This document shows, one piece after another, positions 36,207 to 45,050 of a stretch of DNA of 64,000 bases. The translations under genes were made by a program, and so were the position numbers. The number at the start of each line of letters is the position of its first letter. Position 1 is the first letter of the stretch. The notes below the pieces were generated by a model that saw nothing but the letters and a program-made list of their open reading frames with translations, made no database searches and was not told where the DNA came from. Origin of the DNA: Thermococcus guaymasensis DSM 11113 (lineage in GTDB: Archaea; Methanobacteriota_B; Thermococci; Thermococcales; Thermococcaceae); assembly GCF_000816105.1 (NCBI RefSeq), contig NZ_CP007140.1, positions 248,001 to 312,000 of the forward strand. The letters are read 5' to 3'.

Positions 36207-37445
36207 TCACTCCAGCGGTTCTCTTCCGTAGCGCAGGAAGTTAAGGTAGCCCTCATCCTCACCCACTATGGCGCTCAGGATCGCGTCAACGTAGGCGTCA
36301 AACTCCCGCTTCTTGATAACAACCGAGTGGTGCGCGTATTCGAGGGGGATCACGTACTCGTCCTCCGCAACGGAGAGTATCTTTGCCAGCGTCTCCTCAA
36401 AGTCCTGCTTCTCCGGAACTTCTAAGAGATAAATCAACCCGCCGTCGGCGAAGCGGACGTAGGCTGGCCTTATCCTCGCCCCCTCGATCTTCCGCCCGTC
36501 CAAAACGAGAATATCGCGGAGGTTCTCAAAGAACCCGTGCTCCATGAGGTCGAGGATCAGCTGGGCGAGCGTGTCTTTCTTTCCTGCCTTTGATGAAAAG
36601 CGCATGTAACCCTTCCTGTCCGTTAGGGAAGCAACGACGGGGGTGTCAACCATTATTGGGACTTTCTTCAGCTTCTCTTTCTCGGCAACATCCCCTATAA
36701 TGTCCGAGCGGTAGAAGGTTTTTGCTATTGACGCCACTTCACCCTCCAGAAGCCTGTCAAGGGCGTGGAGGTACTCCAGGTACTCGAAGAGGACTATGAG
36801 GTTCTCCTCGTCCACGACCCACCAGATTTTCCCTCTAATACTCCTCGAACCTTTCTCCGCGAGTATCTGGAAGATAGTCTTTCCCTCCCTCCCGCGCGCG
36901 AGCAGGGAGGGACCGGATATAACGCCCTTCTGAAGTTCCTTTCTCCACTCCTTCCATCTGCTGTTCAGTTCATCAAGGAAGTCCAGCGAGGCTTCGAGGA
37001 GGGTCGTCCCGTGCCTTGAATAGAGTTCCTGGGTTGTGGAATTTGCGTAGCTGGGCGGCCTTATGAGGGCACCGCTTATCGTCCCATCCATGAGCACGAG
37101 GTCAGACTTCTCACCCACAAGGGCACCCATCCTCTTCTCAAGGGTGTCCATGTGAACCCTTATCCTGTCGTCCGCGTTGGCGTAGGGGAAGAGTGCCCCT
37201 ATATCGTTCCAGTAGTAGATGTCGTCGCCAACAGCGGAGGCAGAAACTGCGTAGATTATCGCCCCGCTGAGCCTTTTGGCCATTCTACTGCCGTCAACGG
37301 CGTAAACTCTGGCCTTTTTGGGCTCTGGCAGGTTTCTCCATTCGTAGTGTTTTCTCACAAGGGGAACTAGCTTCCCGAGCTCCTTCCTGCTCTCCATGAG
37401 GAAGTGCCTGATCTCTTCGAGATGGCGGTCATCAATACGCTCCAA
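36207..37445 (-). CDS. nurA: NurA 5'-3' nuclease
   Basis: Works with the HerA translocase to resect DNA ends for recombination. NurA fold with VYAVDGSRMAKRLSGAI (first catalytic Asp) and late motif YPLEYAHHSVVI-like (VIPLEYAHHSVVIKKREFDAYV) close to the end. The frame is open to 37508, but I start at TTG 37445: GGAGGTGG ends seven bases upstream, and the residues before it are a shadow of the rad50 C-terminus. This gives 412 residues and a 14-base overlap with rad50. Confidence 0.88.
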   Translation of the reverse strand: MERIDDRHLEEIRHFLMESRKELGKLVPLVRKHYEWRNLPEPKKARVYAVDGSRMAKRLSGAIIYAVSASAVGDDIYYWNDIGALFPYANADDRIRVHMDTLEKRMGALVGEKSDLVLMDGTISGALIRPPSYANSTTQELYSRHGTTLLEASLDFLDELNSRWKEWRKELQKGVISGPSLLARGREGKTIFQILAEKGSRSIRGKIWWVVDEENLIVLFEYLEYLHALDRLLEGEVASIAKTFYRSDIIGDVAEKEKLKKVPIMVDTPVVASLTDRKGYMRFSSKAGKKDTLAQLILDLMEHGFFENLRDILVLDGRKIEGARIRPAYVRFADGGLIYLLEVPEKQDFEETLAKILSVAEDEYVIPLEYAHHSVVIKKREFDAYVDAILSAIVGEDEGYLNFLRYGREPLE

Positions 37446-40089
37446 GGCTCTCCACCTCCACTTTGGCCTCGCCGGCGTTGGTGACGCGTATGACGTAATC
37501 GGCCGCATCTTTTAGCTCCTCGTCGTGGGAGACTATTATGACCTGAGGTATCCTCCTCAGCTGGCCCGATATTATCTCCACAAGCTTCTTCCTCCTTTCC
37601 TCGTCGAGGAACGGGGTCGGCTCATCCAGGATGAGGAGCTCAAGGTTACCCACCTTGTAGAGCGAGAGCGCCAGACGGAATGCCAGACCGAGCGCTATCC
37701 TCTCTCCACCGCTCAGGAAGTCTATCCCGACCTCGTTGCCAGCGTAGAGTACTTTGAGCTCTATCTTCTCCTTCCCGTACTTCTTCTCGCGCCTGAGCTT
37801 TATTCCCTGGTACTTGCCCTCGGTCATCTCAGAGAACATCTCCCCGGCTAACTTCTGGACTTCCTCAAGCCCCCTGAGCTCCTCCTCAGTCTTCAGCCTG
37901 GCAACCTTCTCCCTAAAGGCGGCCATGTCGGCAAGGGCCTTTTCAACTAGCTCAAGCTCGCTTTCGGCCTTTTCAATCTCCTTCAAATTCCCCTTAAGCT
38001 CCTCAATAAGCCGCGTTATCTCGTCCCTCAGCTTCTCAGTGCCTTCGAGCTCGGCGCGAGTCCTTTCGAGGGACTTCGACTTCTCCATGTACTCTTTTTC
38101 AGCCCTCTCAAAGTCCTCCTCTGAAAAGCCCTTTCTCGTCTCCTCCAACTCTTTTTGAGCCTTCTCCAGCTCCTCCTCCAGTTCGGCTATCCTGTTTTTC
38201 GCTTCTTCTACCTTCTTCCTCTCAAAGGCTAGCTTTTTCTCAATGGCCGCGGCCCGCTTTGGAACGTCCTTCAGCGAGAGGAACTCACGGTAGGGCTTTT
38301 CAAGCTCCTTAAGCCTCTCCTCAACTTCCTCAAAGGACTGGAAGCCCCTATCTGAGAGTCTTTTCATGAGCTCTCCCTTCTTCTCTTCAATGGCGCTTAG
38401 TGACGCTTCAACGTCCTTTTTCTCCTTCTCAAGGTTTTTAAGCTCTTCAATCCTCTCTCTAACGCTCCTTATCTCCTTCTTGAGGCCAATGAGCTTTTCT
38501 CTTGTCTCATCAAAAAGCTCAGCGTCCCTCTCAAGCTCCTCAAGACCGAGTTCGTTGAGCTTGTCCTCAGCCTCCCGCAGGAGGTCGGCCGTCTTCTTGA
38601 GGCGGATCAACCTGGGCTCTCTCGCGAGAAGCCTCTTGAGCTCAGCCTCGCGCTCCCCCATTTTTTCGAGCTTCCGCTTGAGCTCAGTTATCTCAGTGTC
38701 GATCCTCTCAATCTCCGCCCGATATTCTTCCAGGATTTCGCCCTCTTCGTGCTCGTCTATCGGCCGCCTGCAGAGCGGACAGACCTTTGCACCTTCAAGT
38801 CTCTCCATGTTGGCCTCAAGCTCCGTCTTCTTGCCCGAGAGCGAGGCGATTCTCTCTCTGACCTTTGAGATCTCCTCCCTAAGCATTTCGAGCTCCTCTC
38901 TGGAGTTTCCAACTTCATCCAGCTCTTTCTCAAGCTTCTCAACTGTATAGCCTGCCCTCTCCAGCTCTTTCCGGTACCTTTCAACCTCGCCGAGAAGGGT
39001 GAGCGCATGCTGGTAGAGCCTGTGCCTCTCCTTGAGCCTCTCGTACTCTTTCCTGGTCTCTGCTTCGAGTTTCTTCAGCTCGTCTAGTTTCTTCCCAAGC
39101 TCTACCTTCTTGGATATCTCTTTTTCAAGCGACCGGAGCTTTTCCATGAGCGCGGACTTCTGGACTTCAATCCTCGAAAGCTCGTCTTTGAGCTTCAGCA
39201 ATCTGCCGAGCTCCACGTACTCCTCTGCCAAGGGCCTCAGCTCATCGAGCCTCTTCAACTTTCCCCCAAGCTCTTTGAGCTCCTCCCCAAGCTCTTCGAT
39301 TCTTTTCTCGTGTTCGCCAAGGAGCTTTCTCTCGCTCGCAAGGGATTTTTCGAGCAACGCGGCCCGCTTTTCGAGAGTGGCGATTAGGTCTTTTTTCTCC
39401 TTCATTTCGCGGTAGCGCCTGGCCAACTCTTCAACCTCGCCGGAGAGGGCCCGCTCCCTTCCTCTAAGCTCGCTTATCCTCCTCAGCGTTTCAGCGAACC
39501 TCTTCTCGGCGTCGCGGAGGTTCTCCTTGACCTCGACCTCCCTCTCTATGAGTTTCTTTAGGCTCTCTTTTCTCCGCCTCAGCTCCCGCATCACGTCCAT
39601 AGCGTTCCTCTCGGCGTTCTCGTAGTCCTCTATGCCCAAGACCTTGCGCAGAACCTTTTCCATTATCTCGCGGTTGGTTATTATGCCCTCAATCTCACCC
39701 TGCCTTATGTAGAGGGCGTTGGTGTAAACTTGAAGCGGATAAACGTTTCTCTCGACCCAGCGCGCTATGTCCGAGCTTTTCTCCGCTATGGGCCTCCCGT
39801 CTTCGAGGAGCTCATTTTTCTGGGATGTTCTCGTTATGCGGTAGCTCTTCCCGTTGTGCTCAAACTCAAGGGTAAGGGAGAGCTCCCCACTTCCAACACG
39901 GGCATTGGCCTTCAGGTATCCTTTGGGAAAGCTCGGGTGGCCGAGATAGAGCGACGCAAATATAGCCTCAAGGATTGAACTCTTTCCAGCGCCGTTCTGG
40001 CCGACTATCAGGTTTATTCCGTCGGCGAACTCGACGACGCTCTTCCGGTGGGCCCTAAAGTTTCTGATTTCTATCTTCCTGACCCTCAT
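37432..40089 (-). CDS. rad50: DNA double-strand break repair ATPase Rad50
   Basis: SMC-like ATPase of the Mre11-Rad50 complex, 885 residues. N-terminal Walker A VGQNGAGKSSILEAI; long antiparallel coiled coils (about 150-430 and 450-720) interrupted by the zinc hook CPLCRRPI near residue 434; C-terminal signature FLSGGERIALGLAFRLAL, Walker B LLILDEPTPFLDEERR and D-loop. ATG 40089 overlaps the mre11 stop by 4 bases. Confidence 0.96.
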   Translation of the reverse strand: MRVRKIEIRNFRAHRKSVVEFADGINLIVGQNGAGKSSILEAIFASLYLGHPSFPKGYLKANARVGSGELSLTLEFEHNGKSYRITRTSQKNELLEDGRPIAEKSSDIARWVERNVYPLQVYTNALYIRQGEIEGIITNREIMEKVLRKVLGIEDYENAERNAMDVMRELRRRKESLKKLIEREVEVKENLRDAEKRFAETLRRISELRGRERALSGEVEELARRYREMKEKKDLIATLEKRAALLEKSLASERKLLGEHEKRIEELGEELKELGGKLKRLDELRPLAEEYVELGRLLKLKDELSRIEVQKSALMEKLRSLEKEISKKVELGKKLDELKKLEAETRKEYERLKERHRLYQHALTLLGEVERYRKELERAGYTVEKLEKELDEVGNSREELEMLREEISKVRERIASLSGKKTELEANMERLEGAKVCPLCRRPIDEHEEGEILEEYRAEIERIDTEITELKRKLEKMGEREAELKRLLAREPRLIRLKKTADLLREAEDKLNELGLEELERDAELFDETREKLIGLKKEIRSVRERIEELKNLEKEKKDVEASLSAIEEKKGELMKRLSDRGFQSFEEVEERLKELEKPYREFLSLKDVPKRAAAIEKKLAFERKKVEEAKNRIAELEEELEKAQKELEETRKGFSEEDFERAEKEYMEKSKSLERTRAELEGTEKLRDEITRLIEELKGNLKEIEKAESELELVEKALADMAAFREKVARLKTEEELRGLEEVQKLAGEMFSEMTEGKYQGIKLRREKKYGKEKIELKVLYAGNEVGIDFLSGGERIALGLAFRLALSLYKVGNLELLILDEPTPFLDEERRKKLVEIISGQLRRIPQVIIVSHDEELKDAADYVIRVTNAGEAKVEVESLGAY

Positions 40090-41492
40090 ATCTTACCCCC
40101 CAGCCACGCGTCGAGGCTTGACGGCTTGGCGGGCCTGGGCCTCTTTTCCTTCTTCTCGACCTTTGGCTTTCCGGCTTTTTCTTTCTCTTCCTTCTTCTCC
40201 GTCTCCTTCGTTTTCTCCGCCACTATGGGCTTGATTTCCTCGGTTTTCTCAAGCTTCTTCGACTCTTCTGCAGGTTTCGGCAGTCTCACATTCATCTTTG
40301 ATGGGACTCCCTGCCTGTACTTTTCGAGCAACCAGTCCATGAACTCGTCTAGCGGGAACTTCTTGGGCTCCTCCCTGAGGTGCAGGAGCAGCTCCTTCTC
40401 CCAGTCGGTCAGCACTTCCTCGCCCACGAGCTCCTTCGAGATTATCGCCTCTCCCGTGACCCTGCTCCTGAAGGCGTAGTACGCTATTCCCGAGCCTTTG
40501 AGCAGGTCGTTGAACTCGGCCAGGCTTATTCCACCCTTGACAGTTCCCTCAAGGTAGATTATCGCGACAGCTTCCTTCGGGATGAGTCCAGCAACTTCCT
40601 CTACCTTGCGCTTCAGCTCCGCTTTTGAGCTGGCCGAGACCGTGACGCGGTAGAACGGCCTCGTTTTTACCTCGACGAACTCGGGCTGGAAGTCCTCAAC
40701 GATGTAGAACCCCTTGGGGCCATCTCTGTTCTCCTTGACTTTGGGCCTTTTGTCTCTCTCGCCGTAGATTATCAGGTGGCTCGCCTCTCTGACGTCAGTC
40801 CTCTCCAGCGAGCCAGGGTAAGCTATCGACCCCCTTAGACCGGTTTGCTCCGGTTCTGCAACCCTTCTCACGTGGATGTGGCCGAAGGCGTAGTAGGAAA
40901 ATCCATCCGGAAGCTCGCTCAGCTTGAGGTCAAAGGCGTCCTGGTAGGGAGTGTCCTTTGCGAGATAGTCCACCGCCTGGTGGAGCATGAGGATGTCCCC
41001 ACCTCTGAAAAGTGCCTTTAGGACGTTGGTGTTGCCCCTTATGAGCTGCCAGCGCGTGTGGTGCCTCAGGCCGTAGATTCTGGTATCACCGACTTCTGCC
41101 CAGACGAGATAGCGGTCGGCTACCCTCTTGCTCCTCAGGAACTCGTCCCGCTTCTCTTCCCTCCTGAGGCCGAGGGTTCTGATTAGCCCGAGGTGCTCAA
41201 GCAGGTCGAAGACAGAGGCTTCCCTTATCGTCTTGTCGTGGTTGCCCTCTATCGCGAAGACGGGGATTTCCTTCTTCCGCGGGATTTCTAGTATCTCCAC
41301 CGCGTCGCGCAGTGCCTTTGGCGACGGCCTGCTCACGTGGAAGAGGTCGCCAGCGATGAGGATAAAGTCCACCCGCTCTGATACGGCCTTCTCCACGGCC
41401 TCGCGGAATGCCTTGACGTAGTCATCGTAGCGGAAGGGCTGGTTGAACTGCTCCCTCCCGAGGTGGACATCGGCAATATGGGCGAACTTCAT
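40086..41492 (-). CDS. mre11: DNA double-strand break repair nuclease Mre11
   Basis: Manganese-dependent nuclease partner of Rad50. Phosphoesterase motifs MKFAHIADVHLGREQF, LIAGDLFHVSRPS, AIEGNHDKTIREAS and FGHIHVRR are in order. A charged, low-complexity linker (EKTEEIKPIVAEKTKETEKKE, about residues 420-450) precedes a short C-terminal helix. ATG 41492 is used; the GTG-GTG before it belongs to the ribosome binding site. Confidence 0.96.
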   Translation of the reverse strand: MKFAHIADVHLGREQFNQPFRYDDYVKAFREAVEKAVSERVDFILIAGDLFHVSRPSPKALRDAVEILEIPRKKEIPVFAIEGNHDKTIREASVFDLLEHLGLIRTLGLRREEKRDEFLRSKRVADRYLVWAEVGDTRIYGLRHHTRWQLIRGNTNVLKALFRGGDILMLHQAVDYLAKDTPYQDAFDLKLSELPDGFSYYAFGHIHVRRVAEPEQTGLRGSIAYPGSLERTDVREASHLIIYGERDKRPKVKENRDGPKGFYIVEDFQPEFVEVKTRPFYRVTVSASSKAELKRKVEEVAGLIPKEAVAIIYLEGTVKGGISLAEFNDLLKGSGIAYYAFRSRVTGEAIISKELVGEEVLTDWEKELLLHLREEPKKFPLDEFMDWLLEKYRQGVPSKMNVRLPKPAEESKKLEKTEEIKPIVAEKTKETEKKEEKEKAGKPKVEKKEKRPRPAKPSSLDAWLGGKI

Positions 41493-41504
41493 CACCACAA
41501 CACC

Positions 41505-43184
41505 TCACAGCGGAAGGGCGGCTATTGCCTCTTCCTCGGTCATATCCTCTTCGTCCTTTCCTTCCATCCACTCCTCCACGATGTCTATGTCCCTGCCACC
41601 GTAGTGCCCGTTGAAGTCCTTCTCGAAGTTGTATATCTTGACCATGGCCGGAATCGTTATCGCGTAGCCAACTATAACCGCCTCGCCGACGCCCAGCGAG
41701 GCTATATCGCTCAGCAGGTCCTCGCTTATCTGCTCGCTCGCCTGCTGGACGTAGCGCTGGTCGTTCGGCTCGACGAGCTTGAGGATTATCTTTGTGTTCG
41801 TCTGGCTGAGTATGTCGTCGTCCAGCTTCTTCGGTCTCTGGGACACTATTCCAAGGCCAACGCCAAACTTTCTCCCCTCTCGGGCTATCTTGCCGAGCCA
41901 TAGAGTTGCCGGGTTCTTTTCTCCCCTCGGCGCGAATATGTGGGCCTCCTCGACTATAACTAGGATGGGCTTCTTGACGGCTGGGTACGCCTCAAGTATC
42001 TCCCTCGCGGTGAGCCTGTCGTTGGTTCTGACGGCCTTGAGGTACTCGATGCGGTTCTTGAGGATGCCGCGCAGGACGAAGCTCGCAAGGGTTATCATCT
42101 GCTCTTCTTCCATCCCGCTCAGGTCTATGACGTTCACCATGCCGGGCCTTATCTCGCCGAGAACATCTACCGGGCTTATGAACTCGCCGAAGTTGGCTTT
42201 CAGCTCGCCTATGTAGTCCTTCAGTCTTATCAAGGCCTCCAAATCTCTCTGCTGTATCTTCCTTGGCGTCTCTATGCCCTTCTCGTTGTAGTAGTAGATG
42301 ACCCTATCTTCTTTGCTCTCCGAGTTCTCGTAGACCCTTATCCACTCCTCTATCTTGTCCTCCATCGCCTCAAGGAACGGCAGTCCACCGACGACCTTTC
42401 CGTCTCTCCTAATTTCCTCCTTGACCGTCCTGTAGACCAGCCCAAGGAAGCGCCTCTGGAGGCTCGCGTTTTCGGCTATACCTAAAAGCGTCGCCAGCTC
42501 GCTCAGCCTTATCCTGCCGGGGTCTATCGTTGCCTTTATTGGGTTGACCCTTGCTCCCGGCCAGCTCAGCCTCTGGTACTCGCCGTGGGGGTCGAGTATC
42601 ACCACCGTGGCGTTGACGTTGTCAACGAGCTCCTTCGTGAGAACCGCTATCGTGTTGGACTTACCTGCTCCGGTAACGGCCAAAACCGCAAAGTGCCTCG
42701 AAACGAGCCTGTTGGCGTCGAGACGAACCTCGATGTCCCCCCTCGCTATCAGCCTTCCAATCCTGAGGTGGCCGTTTGCGAATATTTTCTCCAAGTCTTC
42801 ATCTCTCGCAAGGTAGACCTTTTCCCCCGGCTTTATCGGGACGCGGTTTGGAACGGGCTTCACCATGAACTCGCCGTCTCTCGTCCTGATCACGCCGAGA
42901 ACCTTTGCCGTCGCCAGGATGGCCTCGCTCTTGTCGAGGATGCCACGTGAAAAGACGTTCACTGTCTTCTCAACGTAGTCGTAGCTCCCCCTTCCCGCTT
43001 CCATCAGCCAGTTAAGGTTCCGTATTGACTTGAGCAGGGCCAAAACTTCGTCGCCCTCTCTGTTCTTAACGACGAGGAACTCACCAAAGCGCGGAAGATC
43101 GTTTTTGGGGTTCACTATAAAAGTGAAGTGATCTGTGCTGGATTCACCGAACACTATTCCAACCGAAGCATCGTGCCCCTCCAT
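41505..43184 (-). CDS. herA: HerA DNA translocase/helicase
   Basis: Hexameric bipolar DNA translocase that partners NurA in end resection. 559 residues: HAS-barrel N-domain, Walker A VTGAGKSNTIAVLTKEL (about residue 168), Walker B region KPILVIVEEAHIFAPRGE, arginine/finger segment GLGIVSQRPKKLDDDILSQTNTKIILK. First gene of herA-mre11-rad50-nurA-DUF72; ATG 43184 has AAGGTGGTAAT upstream. Confidence 0.95.
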   Translation of the reverse strand: MEGHDASVGIVFGESSTDHFTFIVNPKNDLPRFGEFLVVKNREGDEVLALLKSIRNLNWLMEAGRGSYDYVEKTVNVFSRGILDKSEAILATAKVLGVIRTRDGEFMVKPVPNRVPIKPGEKVYLARDEDLEKIFANGHLRIGRLIARGDIEVRLDANRLVSRHFAVLAVTGAGKSNTIAVLTKELVDNVNATVVILDPHGEYQRLSWPGARVNPIKATIDPGRIRLSELATLLGIAENASLQRRFLGLVYRTVKEEIRRDGKVVGGLPFLEAMEDKIEEWIRVYENSESKEDRVIYYYNEKGIETPRKIQQRDLEALIRLKDYIGELKANFGEFISPVDVLGEIRPGMVNVIDLSGMEEEQMITLASFVLRGILKNRIEYLKAVRTNDRLTAREILEAYPAVKKPILVIVEEAHIFAPRGEKNPATLWLGKIAREGRKFGVGLGIVSQRPKKLDDDILSQTNTKIILKLVEPNDQRYVQQASEQISEDLLSDIASLGVGEAVIVGYAITIPAMVKIYNFEKDFNGHYGGRDIDIVEEWMEGKDEEDMTEEEAIAALPL

Positions 43185-43271
43185 ATTACCACCTTAAGTT
43201 GACTTGCCGTGCAGAGACAAAAACCTTTCGATTACCAAAGGATTTTTTAGTCACGTCTTCAACAGTCCCAC

Positions 43272-43328
43272 GCCCGATGACGAGCTACTCCCGGCCGAGC
43301 GGTGACGAACCACCTACCGGCCGAGGGC
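43272..43328 (+). ncRNA. Box C/D sRNA candidate with variant boxes (AUGACGA/CCGA)
   Basis: Terminal stem GCCC (43272-43275) / GGGC (43325-43328). C box ATGACGA 43277-43283, guide 43284-43294 (11 nt), D' CCGA 43295-43298, three-base spacer, C' GTGACGA 43302-43308, guide 43309-43320 (12 nt), D CCGA 43321-43324. Geometry is identical to the canonical sRNA at 35432, but every box has C where U is expected (UGAUGA to UGACGA, CUGA to CCGA). These positions pair with each other in the kink-turn, so both U-U pairs become C-C. Lies in the 172-base divergent gap between herA and the DHPS-like gene. Confidence 0.6.
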
Positions 43329-43356
43329 TTTTAAACTCAAGCCCGAAGGGACTATC

Positions 43357-44892
43357 ATGAGAATCCTCCTCATCACCGGCAAACTTGCCGAACCCCTCGT
43401 GAAAAAGTATGGGAAAGGCTGTGATGTATTTGTAACGCCGATCAGCGTCGCTGCTTTCCTGACTCCAGAACTTATAGCAGGATATTTGAAAAAAGCAGGC
43501 GTAAAGAGCGAGGACTATGACCTTATACTCATCCCCGGCCTCGTCAGGGGTTCCGCCCAGATAATTGAAGACGAGCTCGGAATCCCCACATTTAAGGGGC
43601 CAAGAAACGCTATGGACATTCCCCAGACTCTCAGAGCCCTGAAAGAGGGCTTTAAACTGAGCAAAGAAATTCCAGCCGACGAGCTATTTTCCTTTGACGC
43701 CCTCAAGAGAGTGGAAGACATCAGGAACAGGGCCAGAAACAAGCACTACATCGAGAAGGCCCTCAAAAGGCCGTGGAACGTCCTCATCGGGAACCTGCCG
43801 GCTGGAAAGGACTTTCCGGCGAGGATTCTGGGGGAGGTGGTTGACGCTCCAAGGCTCGGCGCCGAAAAGACCCTCGAAAAGGCCATCTACTACCTCCGCG
43901 AGGGGGCTGACATAATTGATATCGGAATGGTTGCCGGCAAAGAAAACCTTGATTTCATCGAGTCCATCCCAGAAATCCGCGAGAGGCTCAAAGAGAAAGG
44001 CTTCGATGTCCCAATAAGCTTTGATTCCCTAAACACGAAGGAAATTGAAAAAGCCCTAGACTACTCGGATCTGTTTCTGAGCGTTGATGCGAGTAACCTT
44101 GAGGAGCTCGTGACGGAAAAGCCCGTCGTCCTAATCCCCACCAACCAAAAGGAGGGCTTTTTTCCCACCAAGCCGCTGGAGAGGGCCGAGTTTCTCGAAA
44201 AGCTAAAGGAGATGGCCCTCGATCTGGGCTACAGGACAGTAATCCCGGACTTAATCCTTGAGCACATCCCCCATCTGGCGCGCTCGGTCACTGCCTTCCA
44301 GCTCTACCGGGGGAGGAATCCAGACGACGTTCTTTTGGCGGGAGTTGGGAACGTTGTCGAGCTCTACGACGCGGACAGCATTGGGATTAACGCCCTTCTG
44401 GCAGGGATTGCAAAGGAACTTTCCATTAACCTCCTCCTCACGACGGAAGTTAGCACGAAGGCAAAGGGCTCGGTCAGGGAGTTGAGGAGGGCGGTTGATA
44501 TGAACCTCTTCGACATGCCAAAAGATCTCGGCCTCGATCTGCTAATACTGAAGGAAAAAAGAGCCAGCAACTGGAGGTTTGAGCCTGCCGAGGAAATCAT
44601 CGAGGCAGAAGAAAAGCCCGTGAAGCTTGAACCGATTTACTTCAGGATATGGGTCGAGGACGGAAAAATCTGGGTAAACGCCCACCGAGGGACTGCGGCA
44701 ATCCTTACGATAGTCGGCGAGGAGCCGAACGCGATAATCGACACAATCCTTGAGCGCTTTGAGATTTCGCCGAGGCATGCCTTCTACCTTGGACGAGAGC
44801 TTGAGAAAGCCCACACCGCGCTGAGGCTACGGAGGAGCTATGTCCAAGAGGTGGAGCTCTTCCCGAACTTCTATGCCGATCGCAACCTCTAA
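43357..44892 (+). CDS. Dihydropteroate synthase-like protein (archaeal family)
   Basis: 511 residues. N-terminal domain (about 1-150: RILLITGKLAEPLVKKYGKGCDVFVTPI) precedes a TIM-barrel with pterin-binding-like motifs GADIIDIGMVAGKENL, VPISFDSLNTKEIEKAL and VIPDLILEHIPH; a C-terminal DUF4346-like domain follows (DGKIWVNAHRGTAAILTIVGEEP). The family is thought to act in the archaeal pterin (methanopterin-like) pathway, joining a pterin to the ribofuranosyl-aminobenzene unit. A TATA-like GCTTTTAAAC (43327-43336) overlaps the end of the sRNA candidate. Confidence 0.82.
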   Translation: MRILLITGKLAEPLVKKYGKGCDVFVTPISVAAFLTPELIAGYLKKAGVKSEDYDLILIPGLVRGSAQIIEDELGIPTFKGPRNAMDIPQTLRALKEGFKLSKEIPADELFSFDALKRVEDIRNRARNKHYIEKALKRPWNVLIGNLPAGKDFPARILGEVVDAPRLGAEKTLEKAIYYLREGADIIDIGMVAGKENLDFIESIPEIRERLKEKGFDVPISFDSLNTKEIEKALDYSDLFLSVDASNLEELVTEKPVVLIPTNQKEGFFPTKPLERAEFLEKLKEMALDLGYRTVIPDLILEHIPHLARSVTAFQLYRGRNPDDVLLAGVGNVVELYDADSIGINALLAGIAKELSINLLLTTEVSTKAKGSVRELRRAVDMNLFDMPKDLGLDLLILKEKRASNWRFEPAEEIIEAEEKPVKLEPIYFRIWVEDGKIWVNAHRGTAAILTIVGEEPNAIIDTILERFEISPRHAFYLGRELEKAHTALRLRRSYVQEVELFPNFYADRNL

Positions 44893-45050
44893 CGTCCGCT
44901 GAGGCCCCCCTCTCTGACCCTGGGCAGGGATGCCATCGAAGGTATAAGGAAAACCTTGAGAGCTGAAGGCATTATAACAAGAGACCTCCGATGCAGTCAG
45001 GTTCCCTAAAATTTTTCTAGCCAAACTCCGAGAGTAAAAAAGGTGGGAGT

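Noticed and set aside
44893-45009. 38 open codons in frame after the DHPS-like stop
   Set aside because: Could suggest read-through, but family C-terminus appears complete and the stretch has no recognisable continuation; most likely chance in a short gap.
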